DNA from: Chloroflexi bacterium OLB13
Lineage (GTDB): Bacteria > Chloroflexota > Anaerolineae > Aggregatilineales > Phototrophicaceae
Direction: 5' to 3'
NCBI GenBank assembly: GCA_001567485.1
Contig: JZRA01000132.1
Location: 1-64,000, forward strand
Length of the DNA: 64,000 nucleotides
Part shown: one piece after another, positions 46,393 to 58,165 of the stretch
How positions within the stretch are numbered: position 1 is the stretch's first letter
How the letters are laid out: every line of letters begins with the position of its first letter
Notes under the pieces: generated by a model
The model's database searches: none
What the model was told of the DNA's origin: nothing
The model's input: only the letters and a program-made list of their open reading frames with translations
Position numbers and translations under genes: made by a program

Positions 46393-48366
46393 CTAGCCGT
46401 GAAGCTCGTCGCCGCGAGGGTCGGGCTTCGGCGATTCGCGGCCGATGATGTCCGGTTGATACAACGTGTCGCCGATGCGATAGGGCACGAAGATAACCGG
46501 CCGGCCGTGACCGCGCTCGATCTGATCGCGGTACAACGCCGCCCGAATGATGCTGGTCGTCCCGTTGTGCAGCAGGTTTTCCCACCATTTTGAGACCACG
46601 AACTGCGGGATCACCACGATCGTTGGCAGGCGTTCAGGATCGGCGGTGTCGCGTTCGTGTAGATAGCGCACGAGGGGTTCGCTGATCTCGCGATAGGGCG
46701 AGTCGATAATGTCCAGCGGGACTTCACCGAGGTTCCACTGTGCCCACTTCTTGCGCAGCGCCTCGATTTGCGGCGGCTCTACCGAGATCGCCACGGCGCG
46801 CACGTTGTCGCTGATTTGCAGCGCGTACTCGAGGGCTTGCAGCGACGAACGGTTGAGGCTGTTCATCAGCACGATTAGCGGCGTGTGGTTGCGCAGCAGG
46901 TTATGAGTGCGCGGTGGGCTGGGGGTAATGCCGTCGAGCGACAGTGAGCGAGCCACGCCCTTGTAATGGCTGTGGATCCTGAGGAACATCGCGATCAGCA
47001 CCGGGATGGCGACGATCACGAGCCATGCGCCCTCGGCAAATTTCGTCACCATCAGCACGATGCCGACGACAAAGGTACACAGCGCCCCGAACGCGTTCAT
47101 GCCGAGCTTGAAACGCCATGCGCGTGTCGGGACGAATCCCTCGCGCTTGCGGTCTTTTATCCAATGGATGACCATCCCGCTTTGCGAGAGCGTGAAGCTG
47201 ACGAACACGCCGACGGCATAGAGGGGCAGCATGTTTTGCTCACGCGCGTCGAACAGGATGATGAGCAGCGACGCCAGCACAGCCAGCAGGATAATGCCGT
47301 TGCTGTAGACGAGGCGGTCGCCGAAGTTGGTCAGCTGACGCGGCAGAAAGCGATCGGCCGAGATGAGCGAGGCGAGACGCGGGAAATCCGCAAACGCCGT
47401 GTTGGCCGCCAGCGACAAGATGAACAGGGTGGCGAACTGCACGTAGAAGTAGAACACCGTGCCCGCGCCGAACACCTCCGCGTTGATCTGTGACAGAACG
47501 GTTGGCCCGCCATGTTCGCTGACTTCGATCGGGAAGTGATTGGCGAGAAACGTGACGCCGATGAACAGGCCCGACAGCAGCACGACCATCATGATGAGGG
47601 TCTGGCCGGCGTGATGACTCTCAGGCGGCTTGAAGGCGGGGATCCCGTTGCTGATCGCCTCGACCCCGGTCAGTGCTGTACAGCCGGCTGAGAACGCACG
47701 CAGGATAATGAACAGCGTGAGACCCTCTGTGGCAGAAACCACGCCGTCCGTGACGATCTGCCCCTCCATCGGGTCGGGGATATTGCCTGTGATGATACGG
47801 ATCAGGCCCCAGCCGATCATCAGGAAGACGCCGACGACGAAGGCATACGTCGGGATGCTGAAGAACGTCCCGGATTCGCGCACGCCGCGCAGGTTCATCA
47901 GCATGATGAAGGCGACGATCCCGATTGCGATGGGCACGCGGAACTGGACGATCTCCGGGAAGGCTGACGTGAGCGCGGCGACCCCGGCCGAGACCGACAC
48001 GGCGACGGTCAGGATGTAATCGATCAACAGCGAGGCGGCGGCGGTCAGCCCCGGAAACACCCCGAGATTGTCCTTCGCGACGATGTACGCTCCACCGCCG
48101 TTGGGATAGGCGTGAATCGTCTGGTAGTACGAGAAACTCACGATCAGCAGCAGTGCAGCGATCCCGAGTGTGATCGGCCAGCTAACCGCCAGCGCCCCTG
48201 TTCCCGCTCCGATCAAGACCAAGAGGATGGCCTCGGTCGCGTATGCGCTCGAACTCAACGCATCGGAGCTAAACACAGCCAGCGCCTTTACTTTAGAAAG
48301 GCGCTGGTGAATGGCTTGGTGTGTTGCGAGCGGCGCCCCGATTAGGGTTCGGCGGAGATCAACCAT
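46393..48366 (-). CDS. KimA-like APC-superfamily potassium importer
   Basis: A 657 aa permease with about twelve membrane helices and a cytoplasmic C-terminal domain (about 480-657). The N-terminus LSKVKALAVFSSDALSSSAY, then IHAYPNGGGAYIVAKDNLG and SLLIDYILTVAVSVSAGVAA match KimA (B. subtilis YdaO), a proton-coupled K+ importer inhibited by c-di-AMP. The C-terminal domain LLRNHTPLIVLMNSLNRSSL is also as in KimA. Broader APC amino-acid permease is the alternative. Terminator at 46340-46369. The 111-base gap from the DinB gene is too short for a c-di-AMP riboswitch. Confidence 0.85.
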   Translation of the reverse strand: MVDLRRTLIGAPLATHQAIHQRLSKVKALAVFSSDALSSSAYATEAILLVLIGAGTGALAVSWPITLGIAALLLIVSFSYYQTIHAYPNGGGAYIVAKDNLGVFPGLTAAASLLIDYILTVAVSVSAGVAALTSAFPEIVQFRVPIAIGIVAFIMLMNLRGVRESGTFFSIPTYAFVVGVFLMIGWGLIRIITGNIPDPMEGQIVTDGVVSATEGLTLFIILRAFSAGCTALTGVEAISNGIPAFKPPESHHAGQTLIMMVVLLSGLFIGVTFLANHFPIEVSEHGGPTVLSQINAEVFGAGTVFYFYVQFATLFILSLAANTAFADFPRLASLISADRFLPRQLTNFGDRLVYSNGIILLAVLASLLIILFDAREQNMLPLYAVGVFVSFTLSQSGMVIHWIKDRKREGFVPTRAWRFKLGMNAFGALCTFVVGIVLMVTKFAEGAWLVIVAIPVLIAMFLRIHSHYKGVARSLSLDGITPSPPRTHNLLRNHTPLIVLMNSLNRSSLQALEYALQISDNVRAVAISVEPPQIEALRKKWAQWNLGEVPLDIIDSPYREISEPLVRYLHERDTADPERLPTIVVIPQFVVSKWWENLLHNGTTSIIRAALYRDQIERGHGRPVIFVPYRIGDTLYQPDIIGRESPKPDPRGDELHG

Positions 48367-48477
48367 ACAACAACCTACAACTCCCCGTAGACGTAATACG
48401 GTTCGATGATAGGACTGTCGGGCGAAATCGTCAATTGCGCTGATCGCAACGCTTGTTTCTATTGCACAGACGCGCGA

Positions 48478-49080
48478 CTAACGTGCCGCGACTGCTTTGC
48501 GTCCTTCAATCGCCTGCCGCTTGACCTCGGCCATCTGTTCGTGGTGTCCGAATTCGTGCATGAGGCCGAAAATGAACGTCGCCTTGTAGTCCGTCTCTCC
48601 ATACAGCTCGACAAACCGGTCGCTGCGCTTGACAGTCGCATTCGACGGCTTGTCGGGCATCGAGTCGATAAAGGCGAGCCGCATCCGCAGGCTTTCGTTA
48701 AGCCGCTGCTCAAGCGTAGATTTCTTGGTCACTGATCGCCAATCGGTCTCGTACCGCAGGCGAACGTCGTTGGGATAGGGGATGCCGCGCGCCAGCACCG
48801 AGGCGAGCGCCGCGCCTTCTTCCGTGCTCGCGGTCACATGCACGATCAGGTGGGCGATGCTCCAGCCGATGTGTTCCTCGCCGGGGCGGGCATGGGGGTC
48901 GTTGGCTTCGGGGTCGATTGGGTCGAAGGTGACGTCGGCGTCGTCAAGGTCTGCGATCAGCTCGCGCATGAACGTGATCCCCGCGACGGCCGTTTCGCGA
49001 ATGTCCGCGAGGCTGTAGCGGGAAGCAAACTCACCCGCCTTCACCTTGCGCTCGCGGAGTGGGGTGAAATCGATAACCAT
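48478..49080 (-). CDS. DinB/YfiT-like four-helix-bundle protein
   Basis: A 200 aa DinB-superfamily protein. The metal triad is visible: a first His in SIAHLIVHV (H-I-x-H pattern region) and the paired His in LMHEFGHHEQM. Members act as thiol-dependent transferases or are damage-induced with unknown substrate. The start at 49080 has GAGGAG at the right distance; the ORF from 49092 does not. The KimA-like gene follows by 111 bases on the same strand. Confidence 0.8.
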   Translation of the reverse strand: MVIDFTPLRERKVKAGEFASRYSLADIRETAVAGITFMRELIADLDDADVTFDPIDPEANDPHARPGEEHIGWSIAHLIVHVTASTEEGAALASVLARGIPYPNDVRLRYETDWRSVTKKSTLEQRLNESLRMRLAFIDSMPDKPSNATVKRSDRFVELYGETDYKATFIFGLMHEFGHHEQMAEVKRQAIEGRKAVAAR

Positions 49081-49270
49081 CAGGCTCCTCAATCCGTTGA
49101 ATGAAGGTCACGCGAACAGGCAGCTGGCCCCGTCCAGCCCCGCGTGCAGCACACACGGCGCCTGTCCATAGTCTCGACGCTTGCGCGCCGCACAACCTAA
49201 CCGGAGAATCATTAGGTCTTTGTTAGACTACTCGAAAGCCATACGAAAATTGCGTTAAGCGCAGTAAAAC
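49081..49270. other. Divergent intergenic stretch
   Basis: Between the DinB gene (minus) and the opp promoter (plus). No ORF with RBS. It should carry the DinB promoter, which I could not place. Confidence 0.35.
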
Positions 49271-49299
49271 TTGTTGCGGAATGGGCATTAGGCTACAAT
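49271..49299 (+). promoter_or_regulatory. Promoter of the oligopeptide ATPase pair
   Basis: TTGTTG (49271-49276) and TACAAT (49294-49299) are 17 bases apart. It implies a 5' leader of about 120 bases before the GTG at 49426; no riboswitch was recognised there. Confidence 0.5.
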
Positions 49300-49425
49300 T
49301 CGACACGCGTGGGCGGGGGATGACTGGGGAGTCCAACCTGCCAGACGAAGGCAAACGCCTAAACACGCAGCACGAAATTGGCACTACGCGCGGGAGCGCG
49401 CTTTGGGGTTAGGTGGAGGTGGACC

Positions 49426-50442
49426 GTGGGTGTGTTGATGGAGGTCAAGAACCTCGTCACCCGCTTCTATACCCAAGAAGGCACAATTTACGCCGTAAAC
49501 GACGTGAGTTATGTGCTCAACGAGGGTGAGACGCTGGGAGTCGTCGGGGAGTCGGGCAGCGGTAAATCCGTGCATGCCCTTTCGATCATGGGGCTGATCC
49601 CTAGCCCACCGGGAAAAGTCACCCACGGCGAGGTGAATTTTCAGGGGCGTGACCTGCTCAAGCTGAGCCGTGACGAGATGCGGCTGGTGCGCGGGGCGGA
49701 GATCGCCATGATTTTCCAAGACCCCATGACCTCGCTCAATCCCGTGCTGACGGTTGGCACGCAGATCACCGAAGCGCTCAAACTTCATCTGGGGATGAAT
49801 AACTCGCAGGCCGACAGCCGCGCCGCCGAGCTGCTCGATATGGTCGGCATCCCGGATGCGCGCCGGCGTCTGAAGAACTACCCGCATCAGTTTTCGGGCG
49901 GGATGCGCCAGCGTATTATGATCGCCATGGCCCTCAGCTGTAACCCGAAGCTGCTCATCGCCGACGAGCCGACGACCGCGCTGGATGTCACCATTCAGGC
50001 GCAGATCATCGAACTGGTCAAGCAGCTTCAGAAAGAGCTTGGCATGGCGATGATCTGGATCACCCATGACCTCGGCGTCGTAGCCGGGTTGGCCGACACG
50101 ATCAACGTCATGTACGCCGGGCGCATCATCGAACGCGGGCCGATTCGCTCCGTGTTCCAAGACCCGCGCAACGCCTACACGCTTGGCTTGCTCCGTTCAC
50201 TCCCACGCCTCGATGTCGGTGGTGGGCGTCAGCGTTTGGTGCAGATCGAAGGGTCTCCACCGGACATGCGTGTAGAACCTGTCGGCGACGCATTCGCGCC
50301 CCGCAATCCGTATCGCAGCGAACGCTGCTGGACGGAGACGCCACCGCTGCGCCAAGCTGAAGGAAGTGTTGAAGGTCATCTTGTCGCGGCTTGGTATGAC
50401 TTGCCGGCGGCTCTCAAGGCTGAAGCGGAAGGGAAGCAGTAA
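49426..50442 (+). CDS. Oligopeptide/dipeptide ABC transporter ATPase, OppD type
   Basis: A 338 aa ATPase. Walker [21 protein letters not shown]-loop [17 protein letters not shown], signature [16 protein letters not shown], Walker [12 protein letters not shown] and the H-loop WITHDLG are intact. The C-terminal oligo/dipeptide domain has RSERCW only; the usual Cys-rich Fe-S motif is reduced to one Cys. The GTG at 49426 has GGAGG 6 bases upstream. Start of a DF gene pair; no permease or binding protein adjoins. Confidence 0.9.
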   Translation: MGVLMEVKNLVTRFYTQEGTIYAVNDVSYVLNEGETLGVVGESGSGKSVHALSIMGLIPSPPGKVTHGEVNFQGRDLLKLSRDEMRLVRGAEIAMIFQDPMTSLNPVLTVGTQITEALKLHLGMNNSQADSRAAELLDMVGIPDARRRLKNYPHQFSGGMRQRIMIAMALSCNPKLLIADEPTTALDVTIQAQIIELVKQLQKELGMAMIWITHDLGVVAGLADTINVMYAGRIIERGPIRSVFQDPRNAYTLGLLRSLPRLDVGGGRQRLVQIEGSPPDMRVEPVGDAFAPRNPYRSERCWTETPPLRQAEGSVEGHLVAAWYDLPAALKAEAEGKQ

Positions 50443-51471
50443 ATGTCGGCAGTGGCGAGCGCAGTTCAACCCAATTCGGCGGCGACCTCAGATACGATTC
50501 TTAGCGTCCGCAATCTCAAAAAGCACTTCCCGATTACGTCGGGTTTGATTATTCAGCGGCAGGTCGGCGCGGTGCGCGCGGTCGATGGCGTCAGCTTCGA
50601 CGTTAAGCGCGGTGAGACGCTCGGCCTCGTGGGCGAGTCGGGCTGTGGCAAGAGCACCACCGGCCGCACCATTCTGCAGCTCTACCGTCCGACGTCCGGC
50701 TCGGTCGTCTTCGATGGGCGCGAGCTGACCACGATGAAAGGCGAGGAGCTTCGCTCGCTGCGCCGCGAGATGCAGATTATCTTCCAAGACCCGTTTGCGT
50801 CGCTCAACCCGCGTATGACGGTCGGCAACATCGTCAGCGAGCCGATGCGCATTCACAACATCCTGCGCGGCCGCGAGCTGCGTGAGAACGTCGAAGCACT
50901 GCTGGAACGCGTGGGCCTCAACCCGTTCTACATCAATCGTTATCCACACGAGTTCTCAGGCGGTCAGCGGCAGCGTATCGGCATCGCGCGCGCGCTCGCG
51001 CTGAACCCGAAGTTCATCGTATGCGATGAGCCGATCTCGGCGCTCGACGTGTCGATTCAGGCGCAGGTGGTCAACCTGCTTGAGGACTTGCAGCAGGAAC
51101 TCAACCTGACGTACCTGTTCATCGCCCATGACCTGTCGATGGTGCGGCACATCTGCGACCGCGTGGCCGTCATGTACCTCGGCAAGATCGTCGAGCTGGC
51201 CCCGACCGACGAGCTGTATGACAACCCGCTGCACCCGTACACACAGGCGCTGCTCTCGGCGGTGCCGGTGCCGGATCCGAGCGTGGAAGAACATCGTCAG
51301 CGCATCATCATCGCCGGGGACTTGCCCAGCCCCGCTAATCCGCCGACCGGCTGTAACTTCAACACGCGCTGCCCGGTGAGCATCGAGTACTGCCACCGCG
51401 ACCCCGATCCTGAGTTGATCGAGGTCACGCCGGGGCATTACGTGGCGTGCCACCGCGTGCCGGCCGTGTAG
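50443..51471 (+). CDS. Oligopeptide/dipeptide ABC transporter ATPase, OppF type
   Basis: A 342 aa ATPase that pairs with OppD as a heterodimer. Walker [21 protein letters not shown]-equivalent [16 protein letters not shown], Walker [12 protein letters not shown] and FIAHDLSMV. The C-terminal domain has the full Cys motif, with Cys residues in [16 protein letters not shown] and VACHR, the 4Fe-4S-binding pattern of OppF. The ATG follows the OppD stop directly (TAAATG). Terminator at 51497-51528. Confidence 0.92.
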   Translation: MSAVASAVQPNSAATSDTILSVRNLKKHFPITSGLIIQRQVGAVRAVDGVSFDVKRGETLGLVGESGCGKSTTGRTILQLYRPTSGSVVFDGRELTTMKGEELRSLRREMQIIFQDPFASLNPRMTVGNIVSEPMRIHNILRGRELRENVEALLERVGLNPFYINRYPHEFSGGQRQRIGIARALALNPKFIVCDEPISALDVSIQAQVVNLLEDLQQELNLTYLFIAHDLSMVRHICDRVAVMYLGKIVELAPTDELYDNPLHPYTQALLSAVPVPDPSVEEHRQRIIIAGDLPSPANPPTGCNFNTRCPVSIEYCHRDPDPELIEVTPGHYVACHRVPAV

Positions 51472-51496
51472 ATCACCGGCCGTTCACACCGTAAAC

Positions 51497-51528
51497 AAAA
51501 CGCCGTCCGACATCCGGGCGGCGTTTTT
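51497..51528 (+). terminator. Terminator of the oligopeptide ATPase pair
   Basis: AAAACGCCG and CGGCGTTTTT pair around the stem extension CC/GG, followed by TTTTTGG. Confidence 0.8.
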
Positions 51529-51692
51529 GGTTGATGGCTCACCGTACATATAGCGCAAACTGCACCGCACCGGTATCGCGAACAGGCGTCCCCATTCGGC
51601 CGACGGCTGTGATCTGGCGAACCGGACGTTAGCGCGTTACAATACTGGAACGTTTGTTCTGTACGCTCGACGCCGGACGATGAGGTCGATTG

Positions 51693-52904
51693 ATGAAGAT
51701 TACACTCGAACACGCACGGACAGCGCTGCTTCATGCGCAGGGATTGACCGGTCGGCAGCGCAAGGTGAAGAAGGCCGACCTGCTCGACACGATCCGGCGC
51801 ATCGGCGTGCTGCAAATCGACACGATCAGCGTGGTCAACCGCAGCCCGTATGTGGTGCTGTGGAGCCGGCTCGGTGGTTATCCGCTGAACTGGCTGACCG
51901 ATTTGCTGGCCGAGCGTAAGCTGTTCGAGTATTGGGCGCACGCGGCCTGCTTTCTGCCGATTGAGGACTTCGGACAGTACCGGCGCTTCATGCTCGATCG
52001 GCGCGTGCCGGACAGCGAGGTCAACGCGTGGGCGTCCAACCGCATCCCCGCTGGAACCATTGACGGAATCCGCAGGCATATCCGCGAGAACGGAGAGGTT
52101 CGCTCGGCGGATTTCGAGCGCAATGACGGTTACAAGGGCGGCTGGTGGGGCTGGAAGGCCGAGAAGATGGCGCTCGAGTATCTGTTCCATGTCGGCGAAG
52201 TCATGGTCGCCCGGCGCGACAACTTTCAGCGCATCTACGACCTACAAGAACGTATCCACCCGTGGAGCGATGCCAAGACACCCGATGTCGGCGCGATTCA
52301 CGCTGATTGGATCGAGCGCACGGTGCGGATGCTCGGCGTCGCGCCGGAGCGCTGGCTGGCGGATTACTTCCGCATCAAGAAAGGTGACGTTAAGCGCGTG
52401 CTGCCGGGATTGGTGAAGGCCGGCGTGCTGACCCGCGTCCACGTCGGGGATGACCCGCAGGCGTGGCTTGTCCACCGCGACGACACCGACACGCTCCAGC
52501 AGATCGCGGACGGCGCGATCAAGGCGAGCCGGACGACCGTGCTGTCCCCGTTCGATCCGGTGGTGTGGGATCGCGACCGGCTGCTCGGCATGTTCGGCAT
52601 GGACTACAAAATCGAGGTCTACACGCCGGAACACAAGCGCAAGTTCGGCTACTTTACGCTGCCCATTCTACACGGCACACGCATGGTTGGCCGGCTTGAC
52701 CCGAAGGCGCACCGCAAAGACGGCGTTCTGGAAATTCGACGCCTGCACCTTGAGCCGGGGGTGAAGGTCACGAATAAGCTGGTGACCGGTCTCAACAGCG
52801 CGCTGCACGACTTCGCACAGTGGCATGGCACGCCGCAGGTGAAGATCACGGACACGGACACACCGGCGTTCGCCGACGCGCTGCGCTCGTCAGGATTGGA
52901 CTAG
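51693..52904 (+). CDS. YcaQ/AlkX-like winged-helix DNA-binding protein
   Basis: A 403 aa HTH_42-family protein. Three winged-helix-like modules and a beta barrel are expected; the signature LLDTIRRIGVLQIDTISVVN with SPYVVLWSRLGGYP and later WGWKAEKMALEYLF is as in E. coli YcaQ, an interstrand-crosslink DNA glycosylase. The catalytic residues of the glycosylase cannot be fixed here, so activity is inferred. ATG 51693 follows TGAGG; TTG 51690 is alternative. TACAAT at 51638-51643 is a -10 candidate. Convergent with the Uma2 gene, sharing a CTAG stop. Confidence 0.8.
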   Translation: MKITLEHARTALLHAQGLTGRQRKVKKADLLDTIRRIGVLQIDTISVVNRSPYVVLWSRLGGYPLNWLTDLLAERKLFEYWAHAACFLPIEDFGQYRRFMLDRRVPDSEVNAWASNRIPAGTIDGIRRHIRENGEVRSADFERNDGYKGGWWGWKAEKMALEYLFHVGEVMVARRDNFQRIYDLQERIHPWSDAKTPDVGAIHADWIERTVRMLGVAPERWLADYFRIKKGDVKRVLPGLVKAGVLTRVHVGDDPQAWLVHRDDTDTLQQIADGAIKASRTTVLSPFDPVVWDRDRLLGMFGMDYKIEVYTPEHKRKFGYFTLPILHGTRMVGRLDPKAHRKDGVLEIRRLHLEPGVKVTNKLVTGLNSALHDFAQWHGTPQVKITDTDTPAFADALRSSGLD

Positions 52905-53491
52905 GCGTCTGGCGCGGTGAGATCAGCAGCTTCAGGGAAAATGTCCGTGACGGCCAGCGTAAAGCCGGGCAGGATGTCGCCGCCGTTGAGCGTGCCGTCG
53001 ATGCCGACGATCTGCGCGGGCTGGTTCGGCGCGTGGACTTCAACTTCGCGTGTTTCGGGATAAACGACCCACACGGTCGTGCCATCCGCAGCGTAACGCG
53101 CCAGCTTCTTTTCGAGCCGACGCTGCGATCTGATGCTCGTTGGGAACTCGACTTCGACGGCAAGGTCAGGCGGCACGGGGTTATGGCCTTCCATCGCAAC
53201 TTCGTCTTGTTTCTCTCGACGCACGAACGCGACGTCCGGTGCGTAGCGATCACCCGATACGCGATAGCCGCCGGCCTCACCGGTCAAGTGTCCAATCGGC
53301 TGCTTGAGCAGATAAACGCCGATTAAGATACCGACCCGCATAGAGACCTTTGACGCATACGGATTGCTCGGTACTTCGAAGATCTCTCCGTCGATGAATT
53401 CGAGGATGCGCTCGCTGTTCTCGTCCGCAAGGGCAAAACGGTCGAATTCTTCAGCGGTCATAGGCTGTACGCGTTCTACAGCAGCGGCCAT
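52901..53491 (-). CDS. Uma2 family (DUF820) endonuclease-like protein
   Basis: A 196 aa PD-(D/E)XK-fold protein. MTAEEFDRFALADENSERIL then EFIDGEIFEVP give the N-terminal lobe, YAPDVAFVRRE the first catalytic Asp, and DLAVEVEFPTS with RLEKKLARYAADGTTVWVV the Glu-x-Glu and Lys region. This family is abundant in cyanobacteria and Chloroflexi, usually without known target. The stop overlaps the stop of the YcaQ-like gene as CTAG. Confidence 0.88.
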   Translation of the reverse strand: MAAAVERVQPMTAEEFDRFALADENSERILEFIDGEIFEVPSNPYASKVSMRVGILIGVYLLKQPIGHLTGEAGGYRVSGDRYAPDVAFVRREKQDEVAMEGHNPVPPDLAVEVEFPTSIRSQRRLEKKLARYAADGTTVWVVYPETREVEVHAPNQPAQIVGIDGTLNGGDILPGFTLAVTDIFPEAADLTAPDA

Positions 53492-53530
53492 TAGCGTACC
53501 TCATCTTATGTATGACTTTAGTATAACAGA

Positions 53531-53563
53531 AACGGCCGGGAATCTATGCGATCCCCGGCCGTT
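53531..53563 (-). terminator. Terminator of acnA
   Basis: AACGGCCGGG (53531-53540) and CCCGGCCGTT (53554-53563) form a 10-bp stem; on the minus strand T-rich GTTTCTGTT follows. Confidence 0.8.
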
Positions 53564-53586
53564 GAGCGTCTTGATCCGGTGGCGCG

Positions 53587-56286
<2,700 letters not shown>

Positions 56287-56346
56287 AGGGAAGCCCTCAT
56301 TTGTGTAGACGAGAGTATCCCCATTCTAGCCGATAACACGCCGTAT

Positions 56347-56490
56347 TTATAGCGCCCGCTCAGTCCAATAACGCCGGCGGGCGTGCGCCCCCTGATGCTC
56401 ACAGTTGTCTGGAATACCGTCTTGCGCATCCGCTTGACCCACGACCACCGCAGCCGCCACGCACACGAACACAAGGATCCTTGCGGCCAT
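56347..56490 (-). CDS. Possible small secreted peptide, 47 aa
   Basis: MAARILVFVCVAAAVVVGQA followed by DAQDGIPDN looks like a signal peptide with cleavage after ADA, leaving about 25 residues with one Cys and a basic tail. AGGGGA lies before the ATG at 56490. Upstream of acnA on the same strand, in the gap 56287-56655 that holds nothing else except a TACACT (56597-56602) -10 candidate for the CorC-like gene. No homologue recognised; could be a chance ORF. Confidence 0.35.
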   Translation of the reverse strand: MAARILVFVCVAAAVVVGQADAQDGIPDNCEHQGAHARRRYWTERAL

Positions 56491-56655
56491 TCCGATCCCC
56501 TGTTTCCAGATCAGTTGCGCAGATCGTAACACAGCCGGCGTCCTTCCGAAGAAGACGACACCTGACGGAATCACGACGGCCGGGCCAAGTTTGTGCTACA
56601 CTTTGCGCAGTAAGCATCCCGTGGCGCGGAGCGACGTGCGCCCACCGAGGAGGAC

Positions 56656-57834
56656 ATGAACCCACTCATAGAGCTAAGCGCGGTGGTCACGGCGGCACAG
56701 GTCGCCCCGACTGATAGCGCGCCCGCCGGAACAGTCGGCGGAATGCTGTTCTACATCGCTCTTGGCCTGAGCTTGTCGTTCTTGTGTTCGTTGCTCGAAG
56801 CCGTTCTCTTGACGACCTCGGCCTCCTCGGTAGAGGTCGCGGTGGCGGAAGGCAAGCGCGCCGGTGTGCTGATGCGTAAGCACAAGCAAGACCTCGAATT
56901 GACGATCAGTGCGATCTTGACCCTGAATACGGTCGCCCATACCGTCGGCGCGGCCGGCGCGGGCGCTGAGGCTGTTGCCCTGTTTGGCAGTGAATACTTC
57001 GGCTTGATCTCGGCCGTGCTGACGCTGCTGATCCTCGTGGCCTCGGAAATTCTGCCCAAGACGATCGGCGCGAACTATGCCAAGCAGCTCATGCCGTTTA
57101 CGGCGTATACGCTGCGCGGGATGGTGATCGTGATGTATCCGGCGTTGGTCGTGATGCAGTGGATCGCGCGGCTCGTTGGCGGGCAGTCCGCACAGCCGAC
57201 CGTCTCGCGCGCCGAGCTGGCCGTCTTGGCGGATGTCAGCCACACCGAGGGCGGCCTCGCCGAAAGCGAAAATCGCGTGCTCAAAAACCTGCTCAAGCTC
57301 AGCGAGCTGTCGGCCTATGATGTCATGACGCCGCGTACCGTGATGTTCGCGCTGCCGGCGAAGATGACCGTGGCCGAGGCCAGCGCACGCCACAAGGTGC
57401 TGCCGTTCAGCCGTATCCCGATCTACGGGCGTGACTATGACGACATCGAGGGCTATGTGCTGCGCTCCGATATCCTCGGCCGGGTCGCGGAGGACGCCGA
57501 TTCGGTGCAGCTTCACGCGCTCTGCCGGCCGATCAACAGCGTGCCGGAGACTCTGCGGGTTGACCGCGCCCTTGAGAAGTTCATCGCCGACGGCGACCAC
57601 CTGTTTCTGGTCTTTGACGAGTACGGCGGCACGGCCGGCTTGATCACGTTGGAGGACGCGCTGGAAACGCTGCTCGGTGCGGAAATCATGGACGAGACGG
57701 ACATCAGCCGCGATATGCGCGTGCTTGCGCAAGAACGATCGCTCGCCAAGCTGCGGGCTATGGGCATTGAGCCGGACAGCTTGAATCCCAACACAGAGGA
57801 ACCCGATGACACGGAATCAGCAACCACAGGATGA
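56656..57834 (+). CDS. CNNM/CorC-type membrane protein with CBS domains
   Basis: A 392 aa protein. DUF21 membrane domain (about 28-175, with SFLCSLLEAVLLTTSASSVE and ASEILPKTIGANYAKQLMP), then a CBS pair (about 215-345, YDVMTPRTVMFALPAKMTV and FLVFDEYGGTAGLITLEDAL). The CorC C-terminal domain is short or absent. Family members are linked with Mg2+ efflux/homeostasis; often mislabelled hemolysin. Downstream gene overlaps by 29 bases. Confidence 0.9.
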   Translation: MNPLIELSAVVTAAQVAPTDSAPAGTVGGMLFYIALGLSLSFLCSLLEAVLLTTSASSVEVAVAEGKRAGVLMRKHKQDLELTISAILTLNTVAHTVGAAGAGAEAVALFGSEYFGLISAVLTLLILVASEILPKTIGANYAKQLMPFTAYTLRGMVIVMYPALVVMQWIARLVGGQSAQPTVSRAELAVLADVSHTEGGLAESENRVLKNLLKLSELSAYDVMTPRTVMFALPAKMTVAEASARHKVLPFSRIPIYGRDYDDIEGYVLRSDILGRVAEDADSVQLHALCRPINSVPETLRVDRALEKFIADGDHLFLVFDEYGGTAGLITLEDALETLLGAEIMDETDISRDMRVLAQERSLAKLRAMGIEPDSLNPNTEEPDDTESATTG

Positions 57835-58162
57835 TATTCGCCTGAGTGACGACGAAATCCGGGCGATGGCGCAGGGCTTACGGCGCAGTGTCGCGCCGGA
57901 TGAACCGGGGTTGGTCGGATCGGTCGGCAGCGCGGTCGTCGGCGGTGTCGAGGGCGTCGTCAAGCGGATCATCGTGCTGCTGCGTCTGCCGTTGATTATT
58001 GCCGCGTTGGTCGTCGGCTTTTTGGCGCTGAATGGGCGCGAGGGCGTGTCGTTCTTCGTGGCCGTGGCCGCTGGCGTGATCGCCGCAGTGGTCGTGGCCG
58101 CGCTGCTTGGCTTCGTGCTGCGAGTCCTGAGCATGCGCCAGTTCCACCGGGATATCCGCTGA
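57806..58162 (+). CDS. Small membrane protein, 118 aa (unknown)
   Basis: A hydrophilic N-terminus (DDIRLSDDEIRAMAQGLRRS) precedes two hydrophobic helices (about 58-75 and 82-108) and a short basic tail. No family recognised. GAGGA lies 5 bases before the ATG, which is inside the end of the CorC-like gene, so translation is coupled. The class A PBP gene follows after 3 bases. Location between these two suggests an envelope accessory role. Confidence 0.75.
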   Translation: MTRNQQPQDDIRLSDDEIRAMAQGLRRSVAPDEPGLVGSVGSAVVGGVEGVVKRIIVLLRLPLIIAALVVGFLALNGREGVSFFVAVAAGVIAAVVVAALLGFVLRVLSMRQFHRDIR

Positions 58163-58165
58163 CCG

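Noticed and set aside
48367-48477. c-di-AMP (ydaO) riboswitch before the KimA-like gene
   Set aside because: Gap too short and no matching helices could be drawn.
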